Shown here in pieces: positions 14,943 through 25,200 of a stretch of 64,000 nucleotides of DNA. The notes under the pieces are model-generated. The model was not told the DNA's origin, did not search any database, and worked only from the letters and a program-made list of their open reading frames with translations. Numbering within the stretch: the first letter of the stretch is position 1; each line of letters starts with the position of its first letter. Source of the stretch: a bacterium 1XD42-76 (GTDB taxonomy: Bacteria > Bacillota > Clostridia > Lachnospirales > Lachnospiraceae); contig QZDW01000016.1 in NCBI GenBank assembly GCA_009917545.1, positions 31,586 through 95,585 on the forward strand. The letters run 5' to 3'. The position numbers and the translations under genes are program-made.

Positions 14943-17900
14943 AAAGTATTGAGGTGCAGGGATTCAAATCGTTTGCCAACAAGATCATTTTTGAGTTCCA
15001 CAATGGAATCACAGGCATTGTCGGTCCCAACGGGAGCGGCAAGAGCAATGTTGCCGATGCAGTGCGCTGGGTACTCGGGGAGCAGAAGGTAAAGCAGCTC
15101 AGAAGTTCCAGTATGCAGGATGTCATTTTCTCCGGCACAGAGACGAGAAAGCCGCAGGGCTTTGCCTATGTGGCGATTACTCTGGATAATTCCGACCACA
15201 AGCTTCCGGTGGAGTTTGATGAGGTGACGGTATCGAGGCGTATCTACCGCTCCGGAGAGAGTGAATATCTGCTCAATAAAAGCCCCTGCCGTCTCAGGGA
15301 TATCAATGAGCTCTTTTATGATACGGGGATTGGCAAGGAAGGCTATTCGATCATCGGTCAGGGTCAGATCGACAAGATCTTAAGCGGCAGGCCGGAGGAG
15401 CGGCGCGAGCTGTTTGACGAGGCGGCCGGAATCGTCAAATTCAAGCGCAGGAAAGCTGTGGCCCAGAAAAAGCTCGAGGATGAGAAGCAGAATCTGGTGC
15501 GCATCAGCGATATCTTAAGCGAGCTGGAAAAGCAGGTGGGGCCGCTTTCCAGGCAGGCGGAGACAGCCAGAGAATATCTGCGTCTGAGAGAAGAGCTTAA
15601 GCGTCTCGAGGCCAACCTGTTTCTGACAGAGACTGAGGCTGCAGAAAAGGAGTTAAAGGAACTAAAGGAAAAGAGCAGTATCGCAGCCGGGGATATGGAG
15701 GAATCGCAAAAACAGGCCGGGGAGCTGAAAGCCGGTTATGAACGGCTGACAGAAGAGATTCGGCAGCTGGAGACAGAGATTACGGGCGGCCGGAATGCTG
15801 CCAACGAGGCGCTCATGAAGGCTCAGACCCAGGAAGGCCGTATTGATGTCCTGAACGAACAGATCCGGGCGGAGGAGATGAACGCCGAGCACATCAGAAA
15901 CCGGATTCTGGCCGTCGATGCAGAGCTTGCCGGGAAGGAAGAGATGAGAATCCGGTGTCAGACAGAGAGAGACGGGACATCCGGCCGCCTTCTGGCAGCA
16001 GAACGTGAGCTTAAGGCAGCTACAGAGCATGTCTCCCGGAGCAGTGCCCGCGCTGCCGGGCTGGAACAGACACTGGAAGAGGGAAAGGCTGCACTCATCG
16101 GGGCTCTCAATAAGAAATCAGAGCTTTCCGTGAAAAAACAGCGTTACGACACGATGCTGGAGCAGGTGCAGGTACGCCGCTCCGAGGTGGCGCAAAGGCT
16201 TTTGAAGCTTAAGAGCGACGAAGAAGGGTGGGACATCCAGATTCAGGGACAGGAAGCCGAACTCTCAGCGATTGCCGGGGAGATCGAGGGGCATCTGGCC
16301 CTGGAGAAACGCCAGAAGGAACAGATCCACACATCAGAAACCGAGCTCCAGAGGCTGAACCGTGCGCTCAATGACACACAGCAGGAATACCATATGGCCC
16401 ATACGAAATATGAATCGCTCCGGAATCTGGCGGAACGCTATGAGGGCTACGGCAACAGCATCCGCCGCGTGATGGAGGTGCGAAGCCGCATAAATGGCAT
16501 TCACGGCGTGGTGGCAGATCTGCTCGATGTGCCGAAACAGTACGAGACGGCCATTGAGACGGCGCTTGGCGGCAGTATCCAGAACATTGTCACGGATACC
16601 GAGGAGACGGCCAAGGAGCTGATCGGATACTTAAAAAAGAACCAGTATGGACGTGCGACCTTTCTGCCGCTGACCGGGATCTCGGGCAGGCAGGAATTTT
16701 CGCGTCCGGAGGCTTTAAAGGAGCCGGGGGTGATCGGCATTGCGGATACGCTCGTTTCGGTAAAGGAAGAATACCGCGCCCTCACAGCCTATCTTCTGGG
16801 GCGTGTGCTTGTGGCGGATACCATCGACCATGCCATCGCCATTGCCAGGAAGTACCGCCATTCCCTGCGTATCGTGACTCTGGAAGGAGAGCTTTTAAGC
16901 CCCGGAGGCTCGATGAGCGGAGGCGCGTTCAAGAATTCCAGCAATCTGCTGGGAAGAAGGCGCGAGATGGAGGAGCTCGAAGCGGCCTGCAAAAAGGCGC
17001 TTATGACAGTGGATACGATCCAGCAGAAACTGGTTGGTGAGGAAAAGGCCCTGGAGGCAGGAAAACGGGAGCTGTCAGTCACCGGGCAGAAGCTTCAGGA
17101 ATGTTATCTTAAGGAAAATACGGCCAGAGTGAACGTAAGACAGCTTTTAGAGAGAAAGGGCGAGCTCTTGCAGTCCTCCTCTGATCTTAAGCTGGAACAT
17201 GGCCAGCTTGAAGAACAGCTTCGGAGCATACGGGAAAGTATCGACAGAGTATCAGATGAGATCAGGCTTCTCGAATCTGCCAATGCAGACCGGAATGCCG
17301 CGCTTGCGGAGACCGGGAGACTGCTTGAGACGGTGAAGTCCGAGCGGGAGGAGGCGGGAAACGAACTGTCGCGGATTCAGCTCCGGGTATCCGAATTAAG
17401 GCAGCAGGACTCCTTCGCAGAGCAGAACTTAGAACGTCTTTCCGAGGAATCCGAAAAGCTCCTCCAGGAGAAGGAATCGTTAGCCGGAGGTACAGAGAAG
17501 AGCAGGCAGGCCATCGGGGAACGTCTTTTACAGATCGAAGAGCTGAAAAGGGAGATTATCGTTTTGCGGCAGGAGGAGGCATCCGTGCGCAGCCAGACGG
17601 AAGCGGCGCTCGCAGCCAGGGAGGAGAAGAGCGCCGGGCAGAGAACGTTATTTGCCAGACAGGAAGAGATCTCAGGACGGATATCAAACCTTGATAAGGA
17701 GCTGTTCCGTTTACAGAACCAGAAGGAAAAACTGGAAGAAAAACGCGACTCCTTTGTGGAGTATATGTGGTCAGAATACGAACTGACCTTTTCCGGGGCA
17801 GCAGCTCTGCGCGACGATTCCCTGACCTCGGTTCCTGACATTCGCAGGCAGGCAGGGGAGCAGAAGGGGAAGATACGTGCGCTGGGCAATGTCAACGTCA

Positions 17901-18490
17901 ATGCCATCGAAGACTACAGGGAACTGTCGGAACGCCATGCCTTCATGAAAGGGCAGCATGACGATCTGACCGCAGCGCAGGACGCTCTCTTAAAGATCAT
18001 CGACGAGCTGGACACCGGGATGCGAAAGCAGTTTGCAGAGAAATTTGACGACATCCGCCGCGAATTCGACAAAGTGTTTAAAGAACTATTCGGCGGCGGC
18101 CACGGAACGCTCGAGCTTATGGAGGACGAGGACATCCTGGAGGCCGGGATCCAGATCATCTCCCAGCCGCCGGGGAAAAAGCTTCAGAACATGATGCAGA
18201 TGTCGGGCGGGGAGAAGGCGCTGACTGCGATCGCACTCCTGTTTGCTATCCAGAATCTGAAGCCGTCTCCGTTCTGTCTGCTCGATGAGATCGAAGCAGC
18301 GCTCGACGATTCCAATGTAGACCGTTATGCAAAATATCTGCACAAGCTGACAGAGCACACTCAGTTTATCATTATCACCCACCGGCGCGGGACAATGGTG
18401 GCGGCAGACCGCCTCTATGGCATCACAATGCAGGAGAAAGGCGTTTCCACACTCGTTTCGGTCAATCTGATCGAAGAAGAATTGGGATAA
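14933..18490 (+). CDS. smc: chromosome segregation protein SMC
   Basis: 1185-residue SMC ATPase that compacts and separates the chromosome with ScpA/ScpB. Walker A is GIVGPNGSGKSNV near residue 32; a long coiled coil is broken by a hinge at about residues 505-650 (GVVADLLDVP to GGSMSGGAF). The C-terminal half has the ABC signature MSGGEKALTAIALLFA and Walker B FCLLDEIEAALDD. Normal length. Its start overlaps the rnc end, and ftsY follows 23 bases later, the classic order. Confidence 0.98.
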   Translation: MYLKSIEVQGFKSFANKIIFEFHNGITGIVGPNGSGKSNVADAVRWVLGEQKVKQLRSSSMQDVIFSGTETRKPQGFAYVAITLDNSDHKLPVEFDEVTVSRRIYRSGESEYLLNKSPCRLRDINELFYDTGIGKEGYSIIGQGQIDKILSGRPEERRELFDEAAGIVKFKRRKAVAQKKLEDEKQNLVRISDILSELEKQVGPLSRQAETAREYLRLREELKRLEANLFLTETEAAEKELKELKEKSSIAAGDMEESQKQAGELKAGYERLTEEIRQLETEITGGRNAANEALMKAQTQEGRIDVLNEQIRAEEMNAEHIRNRILAVDAELAGKEEMRIRCQTERDGTSGRLLAAERELKAATEHVSRSSARAAGLEQTLEEGKAALIGALNKKSELSVKKQRYDTMLEQVQVRRSEVAQRLLKLKSDEEGWDIQIQGQEAELSAIAGEIEGHLALEKRQKEQIHTSETELQRLNRALNDTQQEYHMAHTKYESLRNLAERYEGYGNSIRRVMEVRSRINGIHGVVADLLDVPKQYETAIETALGGSIQNIVTDTEETAKELIGYLKKNQYGRATFLPLTGISGRQEFSRPEALKEPGVIGIADTLVSVKEEYRALTAYLLGRVLVADTIDHAIAIARKYRHSLRIVTLEGELLSPGGSMSGGAFKNSSNLLGRRREMEELEAACKKALMTVDTIQQKLVGEEKALEAGKRELSVTGQKLQECYLKENTARVNVRQLLERKGELLQSSSDLKLEHGQLEEQLRSIRESIDRVSDEIRLLESANADRNAALAETGRLLETVKSEREEAGNELSRIQLRVSELRQQDSFAEQNLERLSEESEKLLQEKESLAGGTEKSRQAIGERLLQIEELKREIIVLRQEEASVRSQTEAALAAREEKSAGQRTLFARQEEISGRISNLDKELFRLQNQKEKLEEKRDSFVEYMWSEYELTFSGAAALRDDSLTSVPDIRRQAGEQKGKIRALGNVNVNAIEDYRELSERHAFMKGQHDDLTAAQDALLKIIDELDTGMRKQFAEKFDDIRREFDKVFKELFGGGHGTLELMEDEDILEAGIQIISQPPGKKLQNMMQMSGGEKALTAIALLFAIQNLKPSPFCLLDEIEAALDDSNVDRYAKYLHKLTEHTQFIIITHRRGTMVAADRLYGITMQEKGVSTLVSVNLIEEELG

Positions 18491-18513
18491 GCGGGGCAGG
18501 AAGGGAGATTTGT

Positions 18514-19446
18514 ATGGAAGAGAAGAAAAAAGGGTTTTTTTCCCGTCTGGCGGCGGGGCTTTCCAAGACCAGAGAAAATATCGTTTCCGGGATGGATTCC
18601 ATTTTCTCCGGTTTTTCCGCAATCGACGAGGATTTTTACGAAGAGCTTGAGGAGACGCTCATTATGGGCGATATGGGAATCCAGACAACGATGGCTGTGA
18701 TCGAGGATTTGAAGAAACAGGTAAAAGAACAGCACATCAAGGATCCGGCGCGCTGCCGCCAGGTACTGATCGACAGCATCCGAGAGAAAATGGATCTGGG
18801 GGAAAATGCCTACGAATTTGAGAACCGTAAGTCCGTTGTCCTGGTGATCGGCGTAAACGGTGTGGGCAAGACAACCTCCATCGGCAAGCTGGCTGACCAG
18901 TTAAAGGCGCAGGGCAAGCGCGTGATCCTGGCGGCCGCTGATACCTTCCGGGCCGCTGCCATTGAACAGCTCTCTGAGTGGGCGAACCGCGCCGGCGTGG
19001 AACTCATTTCCCAGAAGGAAGGTTCTGATCCGGCCGCGGTCATCTACGACGCCATTTCCGCTGCCAAATCGCGCAATGCGGATGTGCTGATCTGCGATAC
19101 GGCCGGACGCCTCCACAATAAAAAGAATCTGATGGAGGAGCTTAAGAAGATCAACCGTCTGATTGATAAGGAATTCCCCGAAGCCTACCGGGAGACACTC
19201 GTTGTCCTGGACGGCACTACGGGACAGAATGCGCTCGTACAGGCCAGACAGTTTATGGAAGCCGCGCAGATCACGGGTATTATTCTGACCAAGCTTGACG
19301 GTACTGCCAAGGGCGGGATTGCCGTAGCGATCCAGTCAGAGTTAGGGATCCCGGTAAAATACGTGGGCGTGGGCGAGAAGCTGGACGATCTGCAGAAGTT
19401 TCATTCCAGAGATTTCGTAAACGCACTGTTTCAGACAGAATCATAG
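18514..19446 (+). CDS. ftsY: signal recognition particle receptor FtsY
   Basis: 310 residues. SRP GTPase receptor that docks ribosome-SRP complexes at the membrane. The N domain is followed by the G domain with [39 protein letters not shown] and [10 protein letters not shown]. It lacks the long acidic A domain of the E. coli protein, as is usual in Firmicutes. AGGAAGGGAG lies upstream of the ATG. Next gene 19 bases downstream. Confidence 0.98.
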   Translation: MEEKKKGFFSRLAAGLSKTRENIVSGMDSIFSGFSAIDEDFYEELEETLIMGDMGIQTTMAVIEDLKKQVKEQHIKDPARCRQVLIDSIREKMDLGENAYEFENRKSVVLVIGVNGVGKTTSIGKLADQLKAQGKRVILAAADTFRAAAIEQLSEWANRAGVELISQKEGSDPAAVIYDAISAAKSRNADVLICDTAGRLHNKKNLMEELKKINRLIDKEFPEAYRETLVVLDGTTGQNALVQARQFMEAAQITGIILTKLDGTAKGGIAVAIQSELGIPVKYVGVGEKLDDLQKFHSRDFVNALFQTES

Positions 19447-19465
19447 AGAAGGGAGACGGAGAAAG

Positions 19466-20698
19466 ATGGAGCAGCAGGAACTGACGCTGGAAAAATTTGA
19501 AGAGGCATCGGAAATTGTTAAAAAGGTAACACAGGAGACAAAGCTGATTTACAGCGAATTTTTCTCTGCAAAGAGCGGTAATAAGGTGTTTTTTAAGCCG
19601 GAAAATATGCAGAGGACCGGGGCTTACAAGGTTCGCGGGGCCTATTATAAGATCAGCCAGCTTACAGCAGAGGAGCGGGAACGCGGCCTGATCACGGCTT
19701 CAGCAGGGAACCATGCGCAGGGGGTTGCCTATGCTGCGAAATTAGCCGGGGTGAAAGCTACCGTGGTGATGCCGGTACAGACACCGCTCATCAAGGTCAA
19801 CCGTACCAGGGCTTACGGGGCCGATGTCGTGCTGCACGGAGAGGTGTTTGACGACGCCTGTGCATATGCTTATGAGCTGGCAAACGAACATGGCTATACG
19901 TTCGTCCATCCGTTTAATGACCTTCAGGTGGCGACAGGCCAGGGAAGCATTGCGATGGAGATCATCAAGGAACTGCCGACAGTAGACTATATTCTGGTTC
20001 CCGTAGGGGGCGGCGGTCTGTGTACAGGCGTATCCACACTGGCCAAGCTGCTGAATCCAAAGATCCGCATCATTGCCGTGGAGCCCAGGGGCGCGGCCTG
20101 TTTAAAAGCGTCTCTGGAGGCAGGTGCAGTGACAACAGTGCCGGAGATCAATACGATCGCCGATGGTACGGCTGTGCAGACACCGGGAGACAAACTGTTT
20201 CCGTATTTAAAGGAAAATGTGGACGAAATCATCACCATTGATGATTCAGAGCTCATAGGCTCATTTTTGGATATGGCGGAGAACCATAAGATGATCGTGG
20301 AAAACTCCGGGCTTTTGACTGTGGCTGCTTTAAAGCATCTTGGATTCCAGGGCAAAAAGGTGGTCTCCGTCTTAAGCGGCGGCAATATGGATGTCCTGAC
20401 GATGGCTACCGTTGTGCAGGGCGGTTTAATCGAGCGCGACCGTGTCTTTACGGTTACGATCATGCTGCCGGATAAACCGGGACAGCTCGCCAGGGTATCC
20501 GCCCTCATCGCAGAGCTTCAGGGGAATGTCATTAAGCTCGACCACAATGTATTTGCGAATGTAAACCGCAACGCCGGAGTGGAACTCACGATTACGATGG
20601 AGGCCTTTGGGACAGAGCATAAAGAGAAGATCATGAAATGCCTGGAGAATGAAGGATTTACACCTGTATTGGCAAGGACGTCTAAGATGTATTATTAA
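19466..20698 (+). CDS. ilvA: threonine ammonia-lyase
   Basis: 410-residue PLP enzyme that deaminates threonine to 2-oxobutyrate. The PLP lysine lies in RTGAYKVRGA, and the glycine loop is VPVGGGGLCTGV. A C-terminal ACT-like domain (MLPDKPGQLARVSALIAEL) at about residues 335-405 suggests allosteric control. It could serve isoleucine synthesis (IlvA) or threonine catabolism (TdcB-like); the single short ACT domain resembles the clostridial form found in both roles. It starts 19 bases after ftsY. Confidence 0.93.
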   Translation: MEQQELTLEKFEEASEIVKKVTQETKLIYSEFFSAKSGNKVFFKPENMQRTGAYKVRGAYYKISQLTAEERERGLITASAGNHAQGVAYAAKLAGVKATVVMPVQTPLIKVNRTRAYGADVVLHGEVFDDACAYAYELANEHGYTFVHPFNDLQVATGQGSIAMEIIKELPTVDYILVPVGGGGLCTGVSTLAKLLNPKIRIIAVEPRGAACLKASLEAGAVTTVPEINTIADGTAVQTPGDKLFPYLKENVDEIITIDDSELIGSFLDMAENHKMIVENSGLLTVAALKHLGFQGKKVVSVLSGGNMDVLTMATVVQGGLIERDRVFTVTIMLPDKPGQLARVSALIAELQGNVIKLDHNVFANVNRNAGVELTITMEAFGTEHKEKIMKCLENEGFTPVLARTSKMYY

Positions 20699-20727
20699 AC
20701 AATCTGTGCGGAAGGGGGAAACGATCT

Positions 20728-22194
20728 GTGAAGATGACAGGGAATAAGAGAAAAAAAGCGTGTTTGATATGTCTGGCGGCGATGTTGGCATCTGCTTTAT
20801 CCGGATGTGGCAGTAAGAGCCTGCTGGATCCAAAAAATCCGGTGTCTCTGACTATATGGCACTACTATAACGGTTCCCAGCAGGCCGCGTTTGATGCGTT
20901 AGTGGAGGATTTTAACGATACGGTGGGCCGTGAGCGGGGGATCTATGTACAGGGATATTCCCAGGGGTCAGTCTCTGATCTGGAGTCGGCGGTGCGTGAT
21001 GCGATTGACGGCAAGGTAGGTGCGGAGGCCATGCCGGATATCTTTTCTTCGTATGCGGATACAGCATATGAGATGGAGCAGGCAGGCGCCCTGGCAGATT
21101 TGTCAGGCTATCTGGATAAGGAAGAGTTAGACAAGTATGTGGATTCCTATATTGAAGAGGGCCGCATTGCTGCGGACGGCACGCTGCGTATCTTCCCCAC
21201 GGCAAAATCCACGGAGATTATGATGCTCAATAAGACGGATTGGGAGCCCTTTGCAGCGGCTGCAGGAGTTTCCCTGGAGGATCTTGAGACCATCGAAGGC
21301 GTTGTGTCTGTCGCGAAAGCCTATTATGAGTGGACAGACAGCCTTACGCCGGATGTCGAAGGGGACGGCAGGGCTTTTTATGGCCGCGACGCTATGGCAA
21401 ATTACTTTATTATCGGGATGCAGCAGCTCGGTGTGGAGATTTTCCAGGTGGAAAACGGTAAAGTGACTCTGAACACGCCCAAAGAAGAACTGTACCGCTT
21501 GTGGGAGAACTATTATGTGCCTATGGTAAAGGGATACTTCGGATCCTATGGCTCCTTCCGTTCCGACGACGTAAAAACAGGAGATATTCTGGCCTATACC
21601 GGTTCCACGACTTCCGCTATGTATTTTCCGGATCAGGTAGAGGCGGACGACGGCAGCAGCCATGCTATCGAATATCTTGTGATGGCAGCACCTGTGTTTG
21701 ACGGCGGACAGCATTATGCCGTACAGCAGGGAGCCGGCATGGTAGTCAGCAAATCGGACGAACAGCACGAATACGCTGCCGTGGAATTTTTGAAATGGTT
21801 TGCCCAGGCAGAGAATAATATACAGTTTGGCAGTGTGTCCGGTTATCTGCCGGTGTTAAAGGAAGCCAACAGTATCGGGAAGCTGGATCAGGTGATTGCG
21901 GAATGCGGTCTGTCCGTAGCGCCCAAGACGTATGACTGCCTGAGTACGGTACTTGACGGGATGGAGGGGATGACCCTTTATACGAACAAGAGCTTCCAGA
22001 ACGGTTCCGCAGCGCGCAAGGTGCTGGAATACAACCTTGCGGACAAGGCTGCAAAAGACCGGGAGGCCGTGGCAGAGGCGTTGGCCCGCGGAGAGAGCCT
22101 TGAGGAGGCGTCGGCGCCGTATGTGACAGAGGAGGCCTTTGAGAACTGGTACAATTCTTTCTGCGACGCGCTGAATACCGCGGCCGGCAGATAG
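20728..22194 (+). CDS. extracellular solute-binding lipoprotein (kinase-linked)
   Basis: 488 residues. Lipoprotein signal with lipobox L-S-G-C at about residue 27, then a type-1 ABC solute-binding fold (VSLTIWHYYNGSQQAAFDALVEDFN is the typical opening of sugar-binding proteins). GTG 20728 lies nine bases after GAAGGGGGA; ATG 20734 is also possible. No permease or ATPase gene is beside it. The next gene, 12 bases downstream, encodes a hybrid histidine kinase with an extracellular domain, so this protein may present its ligand to the kinase rather than serve transport. Confidence 0.88.
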   Translation: MKMTGNKRKKACLICLAAMLASALSGCGSKSLLDPKNPVSLTIWHYYNGSQQAAFDALVEDFNDTVGRERGIYVQGYSQGSVSDLESAVRDAIDGKVGAEAMPDIFSSYADTAYEMEQAGALADLSGYLDKEELDKYVDSYIEEGRIAADGTLRIFPTAKSTEIMMLNKTDWEPFAAAAGVSLEDLETIEGVVSVAKAYYEWTDSLTPDVEGDGRAFYGRDAMANYFIIGMQQLGVEIFQVENGKVTLNTPKEELYRLWENYYVPMVKGYFGSYGSFRSDDVKTGDILAYTGSTTSAMYFPDQVEADDGSSHAIEYLVMAAPVFDGGQHYAVQQGAGMVVSKSDEQHEYAAVEFLKWFAQAENNIQFGSVSGYLPVLKEANSIGKLDQVIAECGLSVAPKTYDCLSTVLDGMEGMTLYTNKSFQNGSAARKVLEYNLADKAAKDREAVAEALARGESLEEASAPYVTEEAFENWYNSFCDALNTAAGR

Positions 22195-22206
22195 GGATAT
22201 GTTGAA

Positions 22207-25200
22207 ATGAAAGGTAATAGTAAAAATCGAAAAAAATCCACGATCTTCCGCATGTTCCTGATTTCCCTGATTATCATTATGCTGGTACAGAGCGCGATCA
22301 CGATTGGCACGCTGATTGTCCGCCGGACAGCGGAGACACTGGAAGAATATTCCGGCAATATGATGAGCCGTCTGGTAGAAAACCGGGGTGTGATCCTGCA
22401 AAATGACATGAACCAGCGCTGGGCTTCTGTTCATGAGCAGGAGACTCTTGTGAATCAGATTCTGAAAGAGTACCTGGACAGTAAGGCTGTGGGGTTAAAA
22501 ACGTTTCTGGACTCGTCTGAGATGAAAAACGAGCTGCTGGCATTATGCTTTCCGAAATGCCTGAACGTTCTGCAGAACAACTCCACGACCGGGATCTTTG
22601 TGATTCTTTCCGGAGAAAACGCTGGATCGGAGGGAGAACTGGAGGGATTTTTTATCCGGGATTCCGACCCCGATACGAATCCTGCCAACTATACAGATCT
22701 GCTTTTAGAGCGGGGCAATAAGGAGCTTTCCCGGACCTGGGGGATCCCTTTAGACACCAACTGGACGACCCAGTTCCACATGGACGGCCGGGGTGAAAAT
22801 GGGTCTGACCATTATTTTTATGAGCCGCTTCAGGCCGGTGAAGATTTTCCGGATGCAGATACCGTAGATCTGGGCTACTGGTCTCTGCCGTTTTGTCTGG
22901 AAAAAGACAAGGCGGATCCCCATGAGATGATTACCTATTCCTTTCCTCTGCGGTATGAGGGAAAGACCTATGGCGTGATGGGGGTGGAGATCTCCAGCAG
23001 AAGCCTGTATGACTACTTCCCTGTGGCTGAGTTAAACGATTCTCAGCAGTCAGGATATCTGCTGTCTGTCAGGGATAAGGACGGACGTTATACCCCGCTG
23101 GTGGGGAAAGGGATGCTGTATGATCTGGTCCGCCAAAAAGGAGGCGGCCTGTCCCTTAAGGAGACGAACTATCAGGGACTTTGCCGGGTACAGGGCGTGA
23201 AGCTGGGCGGTCAGGGTATTTATGCTGTGGTACGTCCCCTGAAGCTGTACAGCAATCATGTGCCCTATGAAAATACAGAATGGGCGCTGCTGGGACTGAA
23301 TACAGAGGAAGATCTGTTTGGTATGAGCCGTCAGCTCTACATATGGATGGTGGTGGCGGTCCTGACCGGCCTGATTTTTGGTGTGATCGGAATTTATCTT
23401 CTTGTGCGGCACCTGACAAGACCGGTTCAGCAGTTAATGCGCTGTATCAGCGGGGGAGCCGTGGGGCTTCAGGCATTTAAGCCATCCAACATTCTGGAAA
23501 TTGATGCATTATACGAGGTTGTAGTTGATCTGACTGAAAAGCAGAAAAAGTCAGAAAATATCCTGCTGGAGGAGAAAGAGCGTTACAAAGTGGCCCTGGA
23601 ATCCTCAAAGGATATCTTCTTCTCCTTTGATCTGCAGAACCAGGTGCTGGATATCGTGAACCATCCAACAATGAGCGGGCAGTGGAAATGCAGTGAGTAT
23701 GAAGGCGGCTTCATCGCACCGGAGTACATCCATGAGGCTGACCGCACACAGACAATGGAAGCGTTAAAATGTAAGGATGACGAGCTGTATTCGGAATTCC
23801 GGCTGAGGTGGCCGAAAGACACCGATTATATGTGGGTGGCCCTTACAGGTAAGGCGGTCTACGACACTGACGGAAAGCGGTGGAAGCTGGTAGGCAGTAT
23901 CCGCGATATCCAGGAACAAAAGGAACGGGAAGCCGAACAGCGCAGGAAAAACATGACCGACAGTGTGACCGGCCTCTATGTATACAGTGCCGGCATCGGG
24001 CAGATCATGGAATACCGGAGGAGCAGGCCGGAGGGTGTGATGGTAAGCCTGTTTGTAGACCAGCTCAGGCAGACGAACGAGAAAAACGGTATCGTATTCG
24101 GTGATATGCTGTTAGAGGAGCTGGGACTGCTTGTGCAGGAGTCCTGCCGGGCGCTCACAGTGCAGACTGGCTGTGCTGCCATAGCCCTGCGGTTAAACCG
24201 GGACGAACTTGTCCTGTGGCTTGAGGGGCAGACGAAGGAGCAGGCCGGGGAGTTTGTCCGGTCGCTTCTGGATGCGTCCGCGGCATGCTTTTCCGAGGAC
24301 ACTTTCCCGGTGCGGGTGTATGCCGGCCTGGCTTTCGGAGGGGAGCGCGAAGGAACCGAGCAGTTAATCCGCATGGCAAAACAGGCGCAGGGCCTTGCGC
24401 GTTCCGGCGCTGATGGACAGCCCCTGCTCTATGGAGAGCGTTCCGGAAAGAACCGTGCCGTCCTGCCGCCTCTTCAGGCGCATGAGACAAATACGCTGGG
24501 CGATGGGGAGGACGTGAGCCTGGTGTCCGTGGCCCTGAATCTCTTTGGCAGAGGAGGAGATTTCCAGGCGCAGATGATTCTGATGATTCGCAAGATTGGC
24601 AGATCTTATCAGGCTGATGGCGTGCTGGTATCTCTTCTGAGAGCAGACTTTAATTCGAACTATCTGAATTACCAGTGGTATCCGGACGGAAGGACATCTG
24701 AAAAAAATGTGAATAAATATACAGATGAGGAAAAGGAAAATTTCTTCCTCTGGCTTGGTTCAGACGAGGTGCGCTATTTCACAAGAGAGGATAGCAGCAG
24801 ACAGATGTTCCAGTGCTTTCTGAACGTATCGCCGGGCCAGGAGGGAATCGTTCTGCCCATGTATGACAGCGGCAGCTATATGGGAAATGTGTGCATTCTG
24901 GGCGTTTCACCGACCCTTCTGGAGGATGCTGAGGAGTATCAGAACCTGGCAGAGCTTGGCCGTGTCATCCAGGGCCAGCTTAACCAGCAGCAGCACGATA
25001 TTGCCAGCAAGGCGAAATCCGAATTCCTCTCCCGTATGAGCCATGAGATCCGCACGCCCATGAACGGTATCATCGGTATGACGGCGATTGCCCTTCAGAA
25101 GGAGCAGAGCCAGGAGCGCGTCATGGATTGTCTACAGAAGATCCAGTCCTCCTCCAATTATCTGCTGGGATTAATCAACGACATTCTCGATATGTCCAAG